The notes: generated by a model not told the origin, from the letters alone. Shown: positions 1 to 6,025, counted from the first letter of the stretch. The stretch is 6,025 nucleotides of DNA from Alphaproteobacteria bacterium (GCA_015654715.1 JAATGK010000515.1:1-6025); one strand, 5' to 3'. Numbers and translations: made by a program.

Positions 1-45
1 GGCACAACGCTTCCCAGCGGTGTCCCAAACGACGATACCGCCTGG

Positions 46-69
46 ATGGCCGGCTCGGGGGCCGGCCAT
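46..69. repeat. Perfect 9-bp inverted repeat (GC-rich hairpin) in the leader
   Basis: The arms ATGGCCGGC (46-54) and GCCGGCCAT (61-69) are exact reverse complements around a six-base loop (TCGGGG), which would give a very stable RNA or DNA hairpin. No T-run follows, so it does not look like a standard intrinsic terminator. It lies about 80 bases before the start of the membrane-protein gene and could be the end of an upstream transcript, a leader structure or a protein-binding palindrome. The sequence cannot tell these apart. The rest of bases 1-149 shows no convincing gene or promoter. Confidence 0.6.
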
Positions 70-138
70 GATGATGGCCAATAGGACATTTCGCGGTTTG
101 CGCACTTGGGGCCGCCGGGCCATTGTCCCGCCCCGCGT

Positions 139-143
139 GGAGG
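139..143 (+). promoter_or_regulatory. Ribosome binding site of the membrane-protein gene
   Basis: GGAGG lies six bases before the ATG at 150. It decides the start: the longer alternative, TTG at 123, has no Shine-Dalgarno-like sequence in front of it and would add only nine residues. Confidence 0.75.
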
Positions 144-149
144 AACGGA

Positions 150-1610
150 ATGAACGAATCGACCACTAAGCATGCGCATCCGGCCGGGCGGGTTGGATGG
201 CAGGTGCGATTCCATATTCCGGCGGCGCATATCTCGGGGTTTGGCGCCGAGCTGGCCGCGATCCTTCTGCTGACGCCGATGTTTCTTTACGCGGCGTGGT
301 GGAACGGTTTCCCGTTCATGTTTTTCGACTCGGGTGCCTATGTGCTGGAGGGCTTCCGGCGCTTCTTCGTCCCCGAGCGCTCGCCGGTCTACTCGCTGTT
401 TTTGGATTATGCCCACGGCCGAACCAGCCTGTGGTACGTCGCCTGGGTGCAGTCGGCACTGACGGCGTTTGTGATCGTCGAGTTTGCCCGGGCGGTGTGG
501 CCGCGCACCACGTTGTGGATGCTTTTGCGGGTCGGCGCGATGCTGTCGGTGTTGACCAGCGTTGCCTGGTTCGCCGGGCAGATCGAGCCGGACGGCTTCA
601 CGGCGGTGTTCGTGCTGGCGATCTATCCCTTGGCGTTCAAGCTGAGGCAGGTGGGATGGTTCCGGGCGCCGCTCTTGATTGCGGTCGCGGGACTTGCGAT
701 CGCCTGCCATCCCTCGCACCTCGGCACTTCCGCCGGACTGGTGATCTGCCTCTTCATCGTGCGGCTGTTCCCGCTGATCTGGCGCCAGCGGAAACTGCCC
801 AAGCCGAACGTGATCCTGCCGCTGCTCTGCTTTGCGCTGGGCCTCGGACTGGTGGTGCAGGCCAATCATATCCTGGTCAGGAAAAGCCCCGAAATCACCC
901 ACAAGTATTTCGTCAGCCGCTCTGGCTCGTTCTTCCTGACCGCCAGGCTGATGGGCGACGGCGTCGTGAAAAAGACGCTGACCGATCTCTGCCCGACGCA
1001 GCCGCTGGTGCTGTGCCCCTACAAGGACAATCTGCCCAAGACGGCGGACAATTTTCTTTGGGGCGAGGAAAGCCCGTTCAACAAAGTCGGCCGCTTTTAC
1101 GGCCCCAAGGCGGACTACGACCTGATCGTCGCCCATAGCCTCAGCCATTACCCGGTCCAGAGTCTGGCGTGGGGCCTGTGGGGCTCGCTGCGGCAGTATT
1201 TCATGTTCCGCACCGGCGACGGCGTCGAGCCGCAGATCTGGGTCCTGCGCGATCTGTTCTACGGTTTTATGCCCAAACAGCGCATCGCCTACATGACGGC
1301 GCACCAGCAGACCGGCAAAATCCATTTTGGGGCGGTGAACGTGGTGCACGTGCCGCTAGCCTTCTTGGCGCAGGCCTGGCTCGCCTGGGTGTTGTGGCGG
1401 GCGCTTAAGCGGGGGCGCTGGAATCTGGCGACGTTGCCCGCTTTTGTTCTCGTGGCGCTGCTCGGCAACGCCCTGGTTTGCGGGCTGTTTTCGGGGCCCC
1501 ACGACCGCTACCAGTCGCGCGTGGCGTGGGTGCCGGTGCTCATTGTTCTGTTGACGGCGCGCGGAAGCGTCGAACGTGCCTTGCGGCGGCCTATCGAATC
1601 CGGCACTTAA
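150..1610 (+). CDS. Polytopic inner-membrane protein, possible GT-C-type glycosyltransferase
   Basis: This is a 486-residue integral membrane protein. I count about ten hydrophobic helices near residues 35-52, 94-112, 122-141, 149-164, 172-187, 194-210, 220-238, 396-416, 426-448 and 456-470. Basic loops (for example RALKRGR at 417-423 and WRQRK at 211-215) fit an N-in/C-in topology. A large extracytoplasmic segment (about 239-395) contains a cysteine pair, C281 and C289. The polar motifs FFDSG (D60), IEPDG (E146, D148), CHPSH (187-190) and HDRYQSR (451-457) all fall on the predicted outer face. An aspartate in the first outer loop is characteristic of GT-C glycosyltransferases, which move sugars from polyprenyl-phosphate carriers, so that fold is my best guess; the family is not firmly recognised. 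There is no cleavable signal peptide. The start is set by GGAGG at 139-143. The stop is nine bases before rpe, so co-transcription is likely. A flippase or polymerase of a glycan pathway is the main alternative. Confidence 0.85.
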   Translation: MNESTTKHAHPAGRVGWQVRFHIPAAHISGFGAELAAILLLTPMFLYAAWWNGFPFMFFDSGAYVLEGFRRFFVPERSPVYSLFLDYAHGRTSLWYVAWVQSALTAFVIVEFARAVWPRTTLWMLLRVGAMLSVLTSVAWFAGQIEPDGFTAVFVLAIYPLAFKLRQVGWFRAPLLIAVAGLAIACHPSHLGTSAGLVICLFIVRLFPLIWRQRKLPKPNVILPLLCFALGLGLVVQANHILVRKSPEITHKYFVSRSGSFFLTARLMGDGVVKKTLTDLCPTQPLVLCPYKDNLPKTADNFLWGEESPFNKVGRFYGPKADYDLIVAHSLSHYPVQSLAWGLWGSLRQYFMFRTGDGVEPQIWVLRDLFYGFMPKQRIAYMTAHQQTGKIHFGAVNVVHVPLAFLAQAWLAWVLWRALKRGRWNLATLPAFVLVALLGNALVCGLFSGPHDRYQSRVAWVPVLIVLLTARGSVERALRRPIESGT

Positions 1611-1619
1611 TGCAGGATT

Positions 1620-2276
1620 ATGGCTAACATTCGTATTTCCCCGTCTATTTTGTCCGCCGATTTCTCGCGTTTGGGGGCGGAAATCGAGGCGCTCGACACC
1701 GCCGGCGCCGATCTGATCCATGTCGACGTCATGGACGGCCATTTCGTGCCCAACATCACCATCGGTCCGCCGATCGTCAAAGCGCTCCGGCCGCACACCA
1801 AGCTGCCGTTCGACGTGCACCTGATGATCGCGCCGGTCGATCCCTTTCTGGAGGCGTTCGCCGAAGCCGGGGCCGACGGCATTACCGTCCATCCCGAGGC
1901 GGGACCGCACATCCATCGCACGCTGCAGCTCATCCGCAGCCTGGGCAAGAAGCCGGGCATCGTGCTCAATCCCGGCACCCCGATCGACCACATCGATCCA
2001 GTGCTCGACCTTGTCGATCTGGTACTGATTATGACCGTCAATCCCGGCTTCGGTGGCCAGACGTTCATCACCAGCCAGCTCAAAAAGATCGAGGCCGCGG
2101 CGGAACGCATCGCCAAGACTGGCCGCGCCATCGCGCTGGAAGTTGACGGCGGCATCAACAAGACAACGGTGAAGCAGGCAATCTCTGCCGGAGCCGATAC
2201 GATCGTCGCGGGAACGGCCGTGTTCCGCGGCGGAGCGAAATGTTACGCAGCTAATATCACGGCCTTGCGAGGTTAA
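1620..2276 (+). CDS. rpe: Ribulose-phosphate 3-epimerase
   Basis: The enzyme interconverts D-ribulose 5-phosphate and D-xylulose 5-phosphate in the cytoplasm, in the non-oxidative pentose phosphate pathway and, where present, the Calvin cycle. The 218 residues are full length for this (beta/alpha)8-barrel family and all signatures are visible: SILSADF near the N-terminus, HVDVMDG with H34 and catalytic D36, DVHLM with H67, VNPGFGGQ (140-147, phosphate loop) and EVDGGI with catalytic D176, then AGTAVF. H34, D36, H67 and D176 are the expected metal ligands, with D36 and D176 as the acid/base pair. The ATG at 1620 is preceded only by AGGA at 1614-1617, a very short two-base spacing. Efficient translation may therefore depend on coupling with the upstream membrane-protein gene, which ends nine bases earlier. 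The next gene starts three bases after the stop. Identification is secure. Confidence 0.98.
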   Translation: MANIRISPSILSADFSRLGAEIEALDTAGADLIHVDVMDGHFVPNITIGPPIVKALRPHTKLPFDVHLMIAPVDPFLEAFAEAGADGITVHPEAGPHIHRTLQLIRSLGKKPGIVLNPGTPIDHIDPVLDLVDLVLIMTVNPGFGGQTFITSQLKKIEAAAERIAKTGRAIALEVDGGINKTTVKQAISAGADTIVAGTAVFRGGAKCYAANITALRG

Positions 2277-2279
2277 GGG

Positions 2280-4010
2280 GTGGCCGCAACGCGCCCATCC
2301 GCAAACCGGCCGCCGCTCGCCCTTCTGCCGGAAGCGCTGAAGGCTTTGCTGTGGCGCACAACCGGCGGTTTCCGCCGCTGGGTCCGCGCGACGTGGCTGT
2401 ATCGGCGCCTGCTTGGCGGTCCGCTCGCCGACCACGTCGTTTACAGCCCGGTCGACACGCTGCCGCGCAAGCTCGACGATGCCGAAGCGCTGCTGCGCGG
2501 CAAATTCAAATTCCAAGGCGAAGTCGCCGAAGCCGGTGACCGCTCGATCTTCGACCGCCCGGCGCCCTCAGCGGAGTGGCGCGAGGCCTTGGACGGTTTT
2601 GCCTGGTTGCCGCCGTTATCGGCTGCGGGCGGCGAGGCGGCGCGAACGCTGGCGACCAATCTGGTGACGCAATGGCTGAAACGCTCCGGCAAGTACAGCG
2701 AACCCGGCTGGCTGCCGCAGGTGATGGCGCGGCGTCTGGTGGCGCTGTTCGCCCACGGCCGCTTCATCCTGACCAATTGCGACATGCTGTGGCGCTCGAA
2801 AGTGTATGTGTCGCTGCGCGAGCAGTCGCGCATGCTGGCACGCATCGCCGGTGAGGCGCCGGATGGTCTGCCGCGGATCGAAGCGGCGGCGGCGCTGGTG
2901 TTGTCGGGCCTCTGTCTCGACGACAGTCCCAAGCGGCTGGAGCAGGGCTTGCTGCGGCTGGAACAGGAACTGGCGCGCCAGATCCTGCCCGACGGCGGCC
3001 ATCTGAGCCGTTCGCCGGAAGTGCTGGTGCGCGCCTATCGCTATGTCGTGATGGTGATGGAAGTGCTGGTGGCGACCGGGCAGGTGGTGCCGCTGGGTTT
3101 GCGTACCGCGCACGATCGCATGGCGCCGATGGTGCGCTTCTTCCGCCATGGCGACGGCGCCCTGGCGCTGTTCAACGGCGGCGGCGAATCGAGCGCCAAG
3201 ATGGTTCACGCGCTACTTCAACGCGACGACGTCAAAGGCCAGCCGTTCGGCTATGCGCGCCATTCCGGTTACCACCGCCTGCATGCCAATCGCACGCTGG
3301 TGCTGTTCGATTGCGGCGCGCCGCCGCCCGGTGCTTTCTCGGTGAATGCGCATGCGGGCTGCTTGTCGTTCGAACTGAGCGCCGGAATCCATCGCATTAT
3401 CGTCAATTGCGGTACCGCCTCGCTGGCCGGTCATCGCCGCTGGCAGGCGGCCTTGCGCGCCACCGCCGCTCATTCGACGGTAACCGTTGCCGACACCTCC
3501 AGCGCCACCATCCTGCGTGATGGTTGGGTGAAGCGGCTGCTCGGCGCCCGCGTCGTGCACGGGCCGGAAACGATCGAAACGCGCCGTATCGAGACCGAAA
3601 AGGGCAATGTCGTGGTGGCGAGCCACGATGGCTATGTGCGGCAATTCGGGGTTCGCCACGAACGCGAACTGACGCTGTCGCCGCACGGCTTGGCGCTCAC
3701 CGGTAGCGACCGTTTGTTGCCGCGCCCGGACCGCAAGGAGACGCTGCCGTTTGCGGTGCGCTTCCACATCCATCCCGACGTGCGCCTTTCCCGCGCCGAA
3801 AGCGGTTATGTGCTACTCAAGCTGCCGAACGGCGAGGGCTGGCGGTTTCGCGCCACGGCGCCCGTCACAGTAGAGGAAAGCGTCTATGTTGGCAGTGACG
3901 CCATCCGCCGTTCCGAGCAGCTCGTCATCACCGGCGAGGTCAAAAACGAACCGGTCGAAATTGGTTGGATCATCGAACAAATCGGCACGGGCGACTCTGT
4001 TGTGCGATAA
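2280..4010 (+). CDS. Heparinase II/III-family protein
   Basis: The 576-residue product resembles bacterial heparinase II/III-family proteins: a helical alpha-toroid N-terminal half (about 60-310) and a beta-rich C-terminal half (about 325-570). Family-like motifs include DGGHLSRSPE (238-247), HSGYHRL (328-334), NAHAGCLSFE (356-365), IVNCGT (374-379), ATAAHSTVTV with H398, and RFHIHP with H496 and H498. Known members cleave uronic-acid polysaccharides by beta-elimination, usually in the periplasm or outside the cell. I see no signal peptide here; the N-terminus is basic and proline-rich, so the protein may be cytoplasmic or use another route. The usual H-A-D of the central motif reads H-A-G, so classical lyase activity is not certain. 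The GTG start at 2280 has GAGG (2269-2272) seven bases upstream, inside the end of rpe, and lies three bases past the rpe stop, indicating translational coupling. Substrate is unknown. From memory, relatives in alphaproteobacteria often sit next to housekeeping genes such as purH. Confidence 0.88.
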   Translation: MAATRPSANRPPLALLPEALKALLWRTTGGFRRWVRATWLYRRLLGGPLADHVVYSPVDTLPRKLDDAEALLRGKFKFQGEVAEAGDRSIFDRPAPSAEWREALDGFAWLPPLSAAGGEAARTLATNLVTQWLKRSGKYSEPGWLPQVMARRLVALFAHGRFILTNCDMLWRSKVYVSLREQSRMLARIAGEAPDGLPRIEAAAALVLSGLCLDDSPKRLEQGLLRLEQELARQILPDGGHLSRSPEVLVRAYRYVVMVMEVLVATGQVVPLGLRTAHDRMAPMVRFFRHGDGALALFNGGGESSAKMVHALLQRDDVKGQPFGYARHSGYHRLHANRTLVLFDCGAPPPGAFSVNAHAGCLSFELSAGIHRIIVNCGTASLAGHRRWQAALRATAAHSTVTVADTSSATILRDGWVKRLLGARVVHGPETIETRRIETEKGNVVVASHDGYVRQFGVRHERELTLSPHGLALTGSDRLLPRPDRKETLPFAVRFHIHPDVRLSRAESGYVLLKLPNGEGWRFRATAPVTVEESVYVGSDAIRRSEQLVITGEVKNEPVEIGWIIEQIGTGDSVVR

Positions 4011-4100
4011 ACGGCGCGGGTTTCACTATCTATTAAACTCACCCGTTTAGGACTATTGGCACCGGTGGACTGACTACCGGGCTTACAGGAGCTGTGCGCA
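4011..4100 (+). promoter_or_regulatory. AT-richer intergenic gap before the PAS gene, possible promoter region
   Basis: This 90-base gap is visibly less GC-rich than its surroundings between 4020 and 4060. It holds a short inverted repeat TAAAC (4034-4038) / GTTTA (4045-4049) with a six-base spacer, and CTATT occurs twice, at 4030 and 4053. TTGGCA at 4056-4061 resembles a -35 box, but no good -10 box follows at 16-18 bases. AGGAG at 4087-4091, nine bases before the ATG, is a good ribosome binding site. A separate promoter for the PAS gene is plausible but unproven. Confidence 0.3.
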
Positions 4101-4634
4101 ATGCCGTTCCAAGAGCCCATAGCGAGTACGGCGTTCCCAGATGAAACGCGAGTCGAGATCGTACCGCTGGAGGCGATGGTAGCGCCGGCCGTCCGTCAGG
4201 GTATCGCCTATTGGCAGCGCTTGCGCGGCGACCGTCCCTATCCGGCACGGGACGACATTCGCGTTCGCGATATTGCCGGCCTGCTCAAGCACATGGTCGT
4301 CGCCAAAACGCTCGATGGTGGTGCTGATTTTGCTCTCAATATCGTCGGCGACGAGGTCTGCCGCTGTTATCGCGCGCCGATCATCCATCGCCGCATGAGT
4401 GAGATTTTCGCCGACCTGCCCAATACCGTGCAGCGCTGGCTGCCGATCTACCGCCGCGTCGTCCTCACCGGGGTTCCAATTGCGGTTGTGGTGGCTGTCG
4501 GCTTGGAAATGCCGGAAATCAACTTTACCCACGCCGAAACGGTTTGCCTGCCGCTTGGACCGCCGGGTCAGACGCCCGACTACATTGCCACTTTCGCGCA
4601 GCACACCTCGCGCTCCGGCTTTTCGCGCATCTGA
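4101..4634 (+). CDS. PAS_5-family (PAS-like) sensory domain protein
   Basis: This 177-residue soluble protein matches the layout of the PAS_5 family (formerly a DUF), a PAS-like domain common as a stand-alone protein in alphaproteobacteria. The typical opening is seen as YWQRLRG (37-43) followed by RPYPARDDI (45-53). Then come the helix DIAGLLKHMVV, the strand-rich core DFALNIVGDEV (76-86), an LTGVP turn (122-126), and the closing strand VCLPLG (148-153). No kinase, GGDEF, EAL or DNA-binding domain is attached and there is no transmembrane segment, so it probably acts by binding a ligand or a protein partner in the cytoplasm. The signal is unknown. C87 and C89 lie next to the core, a possible but unsupported ligand site. 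The ATG has AGGAG nine bases upstream. It is separated by 90 bases from the heparinase-like gene and may be transcribed alone. Confidence 0.8.
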   Translation: MPFQEPIASTAFPDETRVEIVPLEAMVAPAVRQGIAYWQRLRGDRPYPARDDIRVRDIAGLLKHMVVAKTLDGGADFALNIVGDEVCRCYRAPIIHRRMSEIFADLPNTVQRWLPIYRRVVLTGVPIAVVVAVGLEMPEINFTHAETVCLPLGPPGQTPDYIATFAQHTSRSGFSRI

Positions 4635-4672
4635 GCCGGCCAAGGTTTTGCCTGGAAATATTCCTTGCCGGC
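4635..4672 (+). terminator. Stem-loop directly after the PAS gene, possible transcription end
   Basis: The arms GCCGGCCAAGG (4635-4645) and CCTTGCCGGC (4663-4672) pair over ten base pairs with one bulged C and a 17-base loop. The structure begins at the base right after the TGA stop. No T-run follows, so it is not a classical intrinsic terminator. It could still stall polymerase, aid Rho-dependent ending or protect the 3' end of the mRNA. Confidence 0.4.
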
Positions 4673-4755
4673 CGCGCTGTTCTGACCGCATTCCACGGGC
4701 GCGGCGGGCGTGCTAATCCCTATGCACGCGATCAGACAATCGCGACCAAAGGGAT

Positions 4756-4759
4756 GAGG
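4756..4759 (+). promoter_or_regulatory. Ribosome binding site deciding the HAD hydrolase start
   Basis: GAGG lies six bases before the GTG at 4766. The in-frame ATG at 4754 overlaps this site and has only AAAGGG directly against it with no spacer. The in-frame ATG at 4784 has no good site. The GTG is therefore preferred. Confidence 0.55.
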
Positions 4760-4765
4760 CGGACG

Positions 4766-5410
4766 GTGACTCTCAACACACGCATGCCTGTGGTGAAGGG
4801 CGTCGTATTCGACCTCGGCGGCGTCGTCATCGATTGGAATCCGATGCACCTCTACCGCAAAGTGTTCGAGGGCGACGAGACCAAAGCCGCGAATTTCCTC
4901 GCCACCATCTGCACCGGCGACTGGAACGAACAGCAGGATAAAGGGCGCGATCTGATTCAGGCGACGGCCGAGCGCGTGGCGCTTTTCCCGGAGTGGGAGC
5001 GCGAGATCCGCGCCTATTACGGCCGCTGGATCGAGATGATCGGCGATTCCATTCCCGGTACGGCAGCGCTGATGGCCGAAATCAAAGACGCCGGGGTTCA
5101 CCTTTACGCGCTTTCGAACTGGCATCGCGAGACGTTTTCGCGGGTGCGCCACCGCTTCAAAGAACTCGACCTGTTCGAGAACATCGTGCTGTCGGGCGAT
5201 CACGGCTGCGTTAAGCCCGACAAGGCGATCTACGACATCGCGCTGCGCTGCTACGGCGAGGAAGCCGAGCATCTGGTCTTCGTCGATGACAGCCGGCGCA
5301 ACGTCGAAGGTGCGGCCCAGGTGGGGCTGCCCGCCTTGCTCTTCACCGGCGCCGAAAAGCTGCGCCAGGACCTGATCGACCTCGGCGTGCCGCTGAAGCT
5401 CCGCGCATGA
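4766..5410 (+). CDS. HAD-superfamily hydrolase, phosphatase-like (subfamily IA)
   Basis: The product is 214 residues, typical of small cytoplasmic HAD phosphatases with a helical cap. All four HAD motifs are present: motif I VVFDLGGV with nucleophile D16, motif II ALSNW with S117 and N118, motif III VKPDK with K150, and motif IV FVDDSRRN with D174 and D175. The cap lies between motifs I and II and is rich in helix and tryptophan (about 25-95). In motif I the usual second aspartate (DxD) is a glycine, D-L-G, as in E. coli YihX, a sugar-phosphate phosphatase; this suggests a phosphatase of that branch rather than a typical DxD enzyme. A haloacid dehalogenase is possible but less likely. Substrate cannot be read from the sequence. 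The GTG start is chosen for its ribosome site; ATG 4754 (four residues longer) or ATG 4784 (six shorter) are alternatives. It is 131 bases from the PAS gene and 147 from tdh, so operon membership is unclear. Confidence 0.9.
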   Translation: MTLNTRMPVVKGVVFDLGGVVIDWNPMHLYRKVFEGDETKAANFLATICTGDWNEQQDKGRDLIQATAERVALFPEWEREIRAYYGRWIEMIGDSIPGTAALMAEIKDAGVHLYALSNWHRETFSRVRHRFKELDLFENIVLSGDHGCVKPDKAIYDIALRCYGEEAEHLVFVDDSRRNVEGAAQVGLPALLFTGAEKLRQDLIDLGVPLKLRA

Positions 5411-5557
5411 ACCGGACAGCCTGACGGGGTTTTGCGACAAGATCGTGCGCGTACGCCTGTCCGAACTTGCCATTGCTGCCATCCGCGCACCGTTCTTGCG
5501 GTCCGCCCCCCACCGGGGATATCGGAGTCCGTCACACGATTGGTGTAGGACGATTCC
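5411..5557 (+). promoter_or_regulatory. Intergenic region upstream of tdh with inverted repeats
   Basis: The 147-base gap holds a 7-bp inverted repeat CGGACAG (5413-5419) / CTGTCCG (5457-5463) just after the HAD stop. Short palindromes lie nearer tdh: CCCC/GGGG at 5508-5518, CGGA-G-TCCG at 5523-5531, and ACAC/GTGT at 5534-5546. TTGCGG (5496-5501) followed 16 bases later by GATATC (5518-5523) is only a weak promoter match. AGGA (5547-5550), seven bases before the ATG, is the likely tdh ribosome site. The gap length suits a separate tdh promoter, but no element is firm. Confidence 0.3.
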
Positions 5558-6025
5558 ATGAAAGCGCTTGTCAAAACCAAGGCCGCCGAGGGTATCTGGC
5601 TTGAGGACGTGCCGGTGCCGGACTACGGCATCGACGATGTGCTGATCCGTGTACTGAAGACCGGCATCTGCGGCACCGACGTTCACATCTACAATTGGGA
5701 TTCCTGGTCGCAGAAGACGGTCAAGCCCGGCACTACCATCGGCCATGAATTCGTCGGCCGCATCGCCGCCGTCGGTTCGAACGTGCACGGCCACAAGGTC
5801 GGCGAACTGGTCAGCGCCGAAGGCTACATCATCTGCGGTCATTGCCGCAACTGTCAGGCGGGGCGGCGGCATCTGTGCGCCAACACCCTCGTCGTCGGCG
5901 TCAACCGCAACGACGCCTTTGCCGAATTCGTCGCGGTTCCGGCGCTGAATCTTTGGCATTGCAGCGAGAAAGTGCCGGAAGAAATTTACGCCATCTACGA
6001 TCCGCTCAGCAACGCGGCGCACACC
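5558..6025 (+). CDS. tdh: L-threonine 3-dehydrogenase, N-terminal part (runs off the window)
   Basis: The enzyme oxidises L-threonine with NAD+ to 2-amino-3-ketobutyrate, which glycine C-acetyltransferase (Kbl) normally splits to glycine and acetyl-CoA. The 156 residues seen align closely, as I recall it, with E. coli Tdh (about 341 residues), including KTGICGTDVHIYNWD (34-48), GHEFVG (62-67) and the late YDPLSNAAHT. The zinc medium-chain dehydrogenase residues are all present: catalytic-zinc ligands C38, H63 and E64, the T40/H43 pair, and structural-zinc cysteines C93, C96, C99 and C107. The NAD-binding Rossmann half lies beyond the window. The ATG at 5558 has AGGA seven bases upstream and gives the same N-terminus as known Tdh. 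The usual partner kbl is not in the window; it would have to follow tdh or lie elsewhere. No frameshift is seen in the visible part. Confidence 0.96.
   Translation, partial: MKALVKTKAAEGIWLEDVPVPDYGIDDVLIRVLKTGICGTDVHIYNWDSWSQKTVKPGTTIGHEFVGRIAAVGSNVHGHKVGELVSAEGYIICGHCRNCQAGRRHLCANTLVVGVNRNDAFAEFVAVPALNLWHCSEKVPEEIYAIYDPLSNAAHT

Noticed and set aside
1..84. Open frame ending at TAG 82-84, possible C-terminus of an upstream gene
   Set aside because: Only 27 codons are visible, third positions are not clearly G/C-biased and no family motif is seen. Too little to call.
123..149. TTG at 123 as start of the membrane-protein gene
   Set aside because: No ribosome binding site precedes it, while ATG 150 has GGAGG at ideal spacing.
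197..1138. 313-codon open frame on the + strand inside the membrane-protein gene
   Set aside because: Arg/Gly/Ala-rich composition without motifs, fully inside a gene with clear membrane helices; a by-product of high GC.
1610..1627. ATG overlapping the TAA at 1608 (TAATG), a five-codon frame
   Set aside because: Encodes only MQDYG before a stop and has no own ribosome site; the real downstream start is ATG 1620.
1356..2516. 386-codon antisense frame across rpe
   Set aside because: It lies opposite the certain rpe gene and reads as an Arg/Asp/Gln-rich chain with no recognisable domain; typical GC-driven shadow.
4544..4765. Long N-terminal extension of the HAD hydrolase
   Set aside because: It would overlap the PAS gene by about 90 bases, cross the stem-loop, and add residues unlike the HAD fold, whose motif I normally sits close to the N-terminus.
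4580..6022. 480-codon antisense frame across the HAD gene and tdh
   Set aside because: It runs opposite two securely recognised genes and an intergenic gap, with no domain-like pattern; explained by codon bias of the + strand genes.

Overview
The window is ordinary-looking, GC-rich proteobacterial chromosome, most likely from an alphaproteobacterium. Three things point there: an alphaproteobacterial-type PAS_5 family regulator, a heparinase II/III-family protein of the sort these bacteria carry in housekeeping neighbourhoods, and strong G/C use at third codon positions. That bias also opens long meaningless antisense frames. All six supported genes lie on the + strand. I see no RNA genes, CRISPR arrays, insertion sequences or phage genes.

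Layout: bases 1-149 hold no firm gene but contain a perfect 9-bp hairpin. A tight three-gene cluster follows: a 486-residue polytopic membrane protein (150-1610) with a GT-C glycosyltransferase-like layout, ribulose-phosphate 3-epimerase rpe (1620-2276), and a large heparinase II/III-family protein (2280-4010). The gaps are 9 and 3 bases. All three share one reading frame, separated only by two TAA codons, so they very probably form one transcription unit. A 90-base AT-richer gap leads to a PAS_5 domain protein (4101-4634). A stem-loop starts at the base after its stop. After 131 bases comes a HAD-superfamily phosphatase-like hydrolase (4766-5410), and after 147 more the first 156 residues of L-threonine 3-dehydrogenase tdh (5558 to the window end).

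How they fit together: rpe supplies the pentose-phosphate/Calvin interconversion of ribulose-5-P and xylulose-5-P. Its two partners look like envelope or polysaccharide proteins (a possible lipid-linked sugar transferase and a possible glycan lyase), so the cluster may join sugar-phosphate supply to a surface glycan. That is inference; rpe may simply share a transcript. The PAS protein, HAD hydrolase and tdh have wider spacing and look like separate or loosely linked units.

I did not find a convincing new system. The most interesting points are the clustered conserved-looking polar residues on the predicted outer face of the membrane protein, the same-frame three-gene cluster, and catalytic-motif variants in the heparinase-like and HAD proteins.
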